From the NCBI GenBank assembly GCA_965249185.1, contig CBDFLS010000002.1, positions 744,001 to 808,000 on the forward strand: DNA of 64,000 nt. The letters are read 5' to 3'. Origin of the DNA: CBDFLS01 sp965249185 (lineage in GTDB: Bacteria > Chloroflexota > Dehalococcoidia > Lucifugimonadales > Australimonadaceae). Positions 61,694-64,000 of this stretch are shown in pieces (the stretch's first letter is position 1; the number at the start of each line of letters is the position of its first letter). The notes under the pieces were generated by a model. It had not been told where the DNA came from. It searched no databases and saw nothing but the letters and a program-made list of their open reading frames with translations. The translations under genes were made by a program, and so were the position numbers.

Positions 61694-62388
61694 ACGTAAC
61701 CTCGAGTTGCTAGGATGTGCTTGATGCCAACCATCCCCAGGTAGTCCCTGAATGCTCTTGCGACATAGCCTGGACCGTTGTCACTCAGCAGCCTGGTGCG
61801 GTCTGTGACTGGAACTTGGTCCATGCTGGTCGTGTCCACAGCATCCTGGACCACCTCGATGAAGGAGTCGGCCGTCATATCTTGCTGAAGCCTGTGAGCC
61901 AGGATGAAGCGGGAGTAGTCGTCCATAACGGTGACCAGGTAGTAGTAGCCCCAACCAACCACCCTGAAGTATGAGGCATCGGTGGCCCACATCTGGTGAG
62001 GCCCTGTGGTCTTGCGGTGGTACTCCTTCCCCGCCGCCAACCGCATCTCAGGCCTCTTCACTAGGCCCTCCCTGCCCAGGATACGGTAGACGCTGGACTC
62101 TGAGACTGAGAAGCCCTGGTTGTCGGTGATCCACGCGGCCAGCTGACGGCAGCTCAGCTCTGGCGTCTCTCTGGCTGATAACAGGACTGAGCGTTCTTCC
62201 TGAATAGTAAGACGGTTCCATGGTGGCTGATCGCCTCCTGGTCGGTCCTCAAGTCCTTGTTGGTTTTGGCGTCTGAGCCACCGGTAGTAGGTGCTCTTAG
62301 GGATGCCCAGCTCTCTGAGGACCTTTCGCTTGGGGAGGGGAGACGAGGATACTTTGGTAACTACCTCTGCCTTCTCCGGGGCGCTCAT
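61694..62388 (-). pseudogene. IS3-family transposase OrfB, 3' truncated
   Basis: About 230 residues of an IS3-family OrfB with an HTH_21-like region (ETPELSCRQLAAWITDNQGF) and rve integrase core: MWATDASYFRVVGWGYYYLV (first Asp), DNGPGYVARAFRDYLGMVGI (second Asp), KHILATR. The final Glu and C terminus are missing because the sequence is cut at the IS256 end. Its ATG overlaps the orfA stop (ATGA), so it is translated by coupling rather than the usual -1 frameshift. Confidence 0.88.
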
Positions 62389-62792
62389 CCGCTGGTGCCG
62401 GTGGCGTCCTGGGGCATGGGGATGACCGTTTTTTTGAGACGGTACGCCTCCAGCGACAGATCGGCCACTAGCTCCTTGAGTTCCCCGTTCTCTCGCTTGA
62501 GCTGCCCTACCTCATGCTGAGTGGCGTCCCGAACCGAGTCACGGGTCAACCTCTCCTTGCCCGCCTCCATGAACTCTTTGGTCCACGAGTAGTAGGAGTG
62601 GGGCTTGATCCCCTCCCGCCGGCACAGGTCGTTGACTGTGACCTCGCGGAGGAAGCCCTCCAGAACAATTCGGATCTTCTCTTCCGAGGTGTACTTACGT
62701 CGGGCAGCCGCCTTCACTGTGCGGACGAAAGACCTGGTCTGCTCGCTTCGTTCCTCGGCAGCCTCTGCTTTGCTTACTTCTAATTGGGACAC
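62385..62792 (-). CDS. IS3-family OrfA (helix-turn-helix)
   Basis: 135 residues: RRKYTSEEKIRIVLEGFLRE, VNDLCRREGIKPHSYYSWTK (HTH) and a leucine-zipper-like GQLKRENGELKELVADLSLE. It is the DNA-binding component of the truncated IS3 element. The right end of this element, somewhere in 62793-63000, cannot be placed. Confidence 0.9.
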   Translation of the reverse strand: MSQLEVSKAEAAEERSEQTRSFVRTVKAAARRKYTSEEKIRIVLEGFLREVTVNDLCRREGIKPHSYYSWTKEFMEAGKERLTRDSVRDATQHEVGQLKRENGELKELVADLSLEAYRLKKTVIPMPQDATGTSG

Positions 62793-63031
62793 ATCTGCTC
62801 CTTTCTGTGGGTAGCTCTACCCTCATTTCAGGAGCTCACACCACCCTCCGACTCTCGGGTTTTCCTACCCTTATCCCACATTTCCCAGATCAGCCGCGTG
62901 GGTGCGTCGTAATCCGGTAAGAGTGCTGCCTATTTGAGCCGCCTACCTGGGCATTATGGGCAGTGTGGGTGCTAGACTGGCCGAGCTAGCGGGCCTAGTT
63001 CTGGATACCGCAATCTCGCTGGAGGCACCCA

Positions 63032-64000
63032 ATGGGTGAAAGCTCCGACACCCCTTTGAAGCTCCAATTCGACCGCAGAGTCCGCCTGGATTTTCGTGGC
63101 GCTACCATCACCTCGGACGCCGGACTCCTGGCATGCCGCGAGCTTGATGCCGCTCTGGGGCTCACAGAGACAGCCAACGATTATATCCATGAAAGCCGCA
63201 CCGGCCGCAATGTGCAACACCCGCTGTTGCCCTTGCTCAGACAATCGGTGTATAGCCGTCTCGCTGGCTACGAGGACACCAACGACGCTGAACGGCTTGC
63301 CCAAGACCCGGCTATGCGTGTCATCGTCGGGTGGCAAGGTACTGATAAGCAGGCAGCCAGCACCAATACTATGAGCCGATTTGAGACTGAGGTGTTAACC
63401 GAAGAGGAAAACCTGGATGGGCTTGCGCGCCTGAATGTTGAGTGGGTGGACAGGGCCATGGCCCAGACATCTCACCAGCGAGTTATCCTAGACATGGACA
63501 GCTCTGAAAGCCCGGTGCATGGGCAGCAAGAGGGAGTCGCCTACAACGGCCACTTCGAGTCCGTATGTTATCACCCGCTCTTCCTGTTCAACCATTTCGG
63601 AGATTGCGAGGGTGCAATGCTTCGCCCGGGCAACGTCCACAGCGCTGAGCGGTGGCGGGAGGTTCTGGAGCCAGTCGTGAAGCGATACCAGGAGAAAGGA
63701 GTCCGGCTGCTGTTCCGGGCCGATGCTGCCTTTGCCAAGCCCGAGGTGTACGAGTACCTGGAGTCAAGGGACACTGGCTACGCTATGCGGCTTCCGGCCA
63801 ACGAGGTATTACAAGGAAACTCCGGCACCTGCTGAAGCGGCCCGTGGGCAGGCCGCCTAAAGCCTGCCCTGAGCCTGTCGAAGGGAAGCCCGTAGTCCGG
63901 TATCACGACTTCGTTTACCAGGCCCAGAGCTGGGACATTCCCCGGCGTGTGGTCGCCAAGGTGGAGTGGCGCCAGGGTGAGCTATTCCCGAGGGTCGGGT
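63032..64000 (+). pseudogene. IS1380-family transposase, frameshifted and cut by window edge
   Basis: The 5' frame of 267 codons has the IS1380 pattern: DFRGATITSDAGLLACRELD, HPLLPLLRQSVYSRLAGYED, VILDMDSSESPVHGQQEGVA (Asp), RLLFRADAAFAKPEVYEYLE (Asp). Near 63813 one base appears missing; the family sequence resumes in another frame as HLLKRPVGRPPK, then VVRYHDFVYQAQSWDIPRRV and VEWRQGELFPRVG up to the window end. An eight-residue insert ACPEPVEG from a dispersed repeat lies within that part. Confidence 0.85.
63862..63885 (+). repeat. 24-bp dispersed repeat inserted in the transposase
   Basis: GCCTGCCCTGAGCCTGTCGA followed by AGGG, in frame as ACPEPVEG. The sequence CCTTCGACAGGCTCAGGGC is a widely dispersed intergenic palindromic repeat unit in many environmental bacteria. 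Here it interrupts the conserved RPPK-KPVV junction of IS1380 transposases. Confidence 0.7.

Noticed and set aside
61694..62388. That the IS3 tail at 2284-2431 is the missing 3' end of this OrfB
   Set aside because: The tail motif (EYIEIFYNRQRRQARLGF) belongs to a different IS3 subgroup from this OrfB, and the two are nearly 60 kb apart with no linking repeat.

Overview
The window is GC-rich bacterial DNA, probably from an uncultured Chloroflexota of the Dehalococcoidia/SAR202 type. That placement is an inference from gene content: a bacterial Cdc48, expanded Rieske-oxygenase/amidohydrolase families, a short IF2, a 23S gene with no adjacent 16S or 5S, and inositol-lipid genes. No 16S is present to confirm it. 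Many genes start with TTG or GTG behind strong Shine-Dalgarno sites.

Layout. 0-1.7 kb: 3' part of leuS. 1.8-4.3 kb: a decayed segment with a DUF1524 nuclease remnant, an IS3 remnant, an intact IS1595-type element, a truncated yihY, and a comEC cut off inside its C-terminal domain. 4.2-8.5 kb: comEC/comEA, ilvE, a membrane protein and a PAP2 phosphatase. 8.6-12.6 kb: a cluster resembling mycothiol synthesis (LmbE/MshB-like, tandem-GNAT MshD-like, MshA-like glycosyltransferase) plus a FemAB/BioF2-like acyltransferase. 12.7-19.4 kb: thrC, hom, a parvulin-type foldase, rpsR-ssb-rpsF with unusual repeat tails, and glyA. 19.4-23.6 kb: Rieske oxygenase, amidohydrolase, MFS, tRNA-Pro. 23.8-26.4 kb: prfB with its programmed frameshift, a TIGR03086 protein and a PDO-type glutaredoxin with an in-frame UGA. 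26.7-29.6 kb: an ino1/pimA-like/PIP-synthase-like operon. 29.8-34.9 kb: truB-rbfA-infB-ylxR-nusA. 35-38.4 kb: 23S rRNA and tRNA-fMet. 38.5-44.3 kb: cupin, MFS and a three-subunit molybdenum hydroxylase. 44.4-48.2 kb: two tandem copies of a two-gene module, each a conserved protein of unknown function plus a UGSC-family protein with an in-frame UGA. 48.4-54.5 kb: MscS, FAH hydrolase, Cdc48, PQQ-type sugar dehydrogenase. 54.6-58.5 kb: a second amidohydrolase (disrupted by a second IS1595 copy), DnaJ-like and Rieske set. 58.7-64 kb: MarR regulator with a divergent small gene, then an insertion-sequence graveyard (IS256, IS3, IS1380).

The most notable signal is selenoprotein recoding. Three genes (two UGSC paralogues and the PDO-type glutaredoxin) carry an in-frame UGA in a redox motif, each followed by a hairpin with a G in its loop at bacterial-SECIS distance. 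A fourth small gene also has an in-frame UGA, but there a nonsense mutation is at least as likely. The UGSC genes occur as a duplicated module with an uncharacterised partner, which is the best candidate here for an undescribed system. Inositol phosphate synthase, the PI/PIM-like genes, the MshA/MshB/MshD-like cluster and the TIGR03086 protein together suggest inositol-based lipid and possibly thiol chemistry outside Actinobacteria. No MshC and no Sec machinery (selA, selB, selC, selD) lie in this window.
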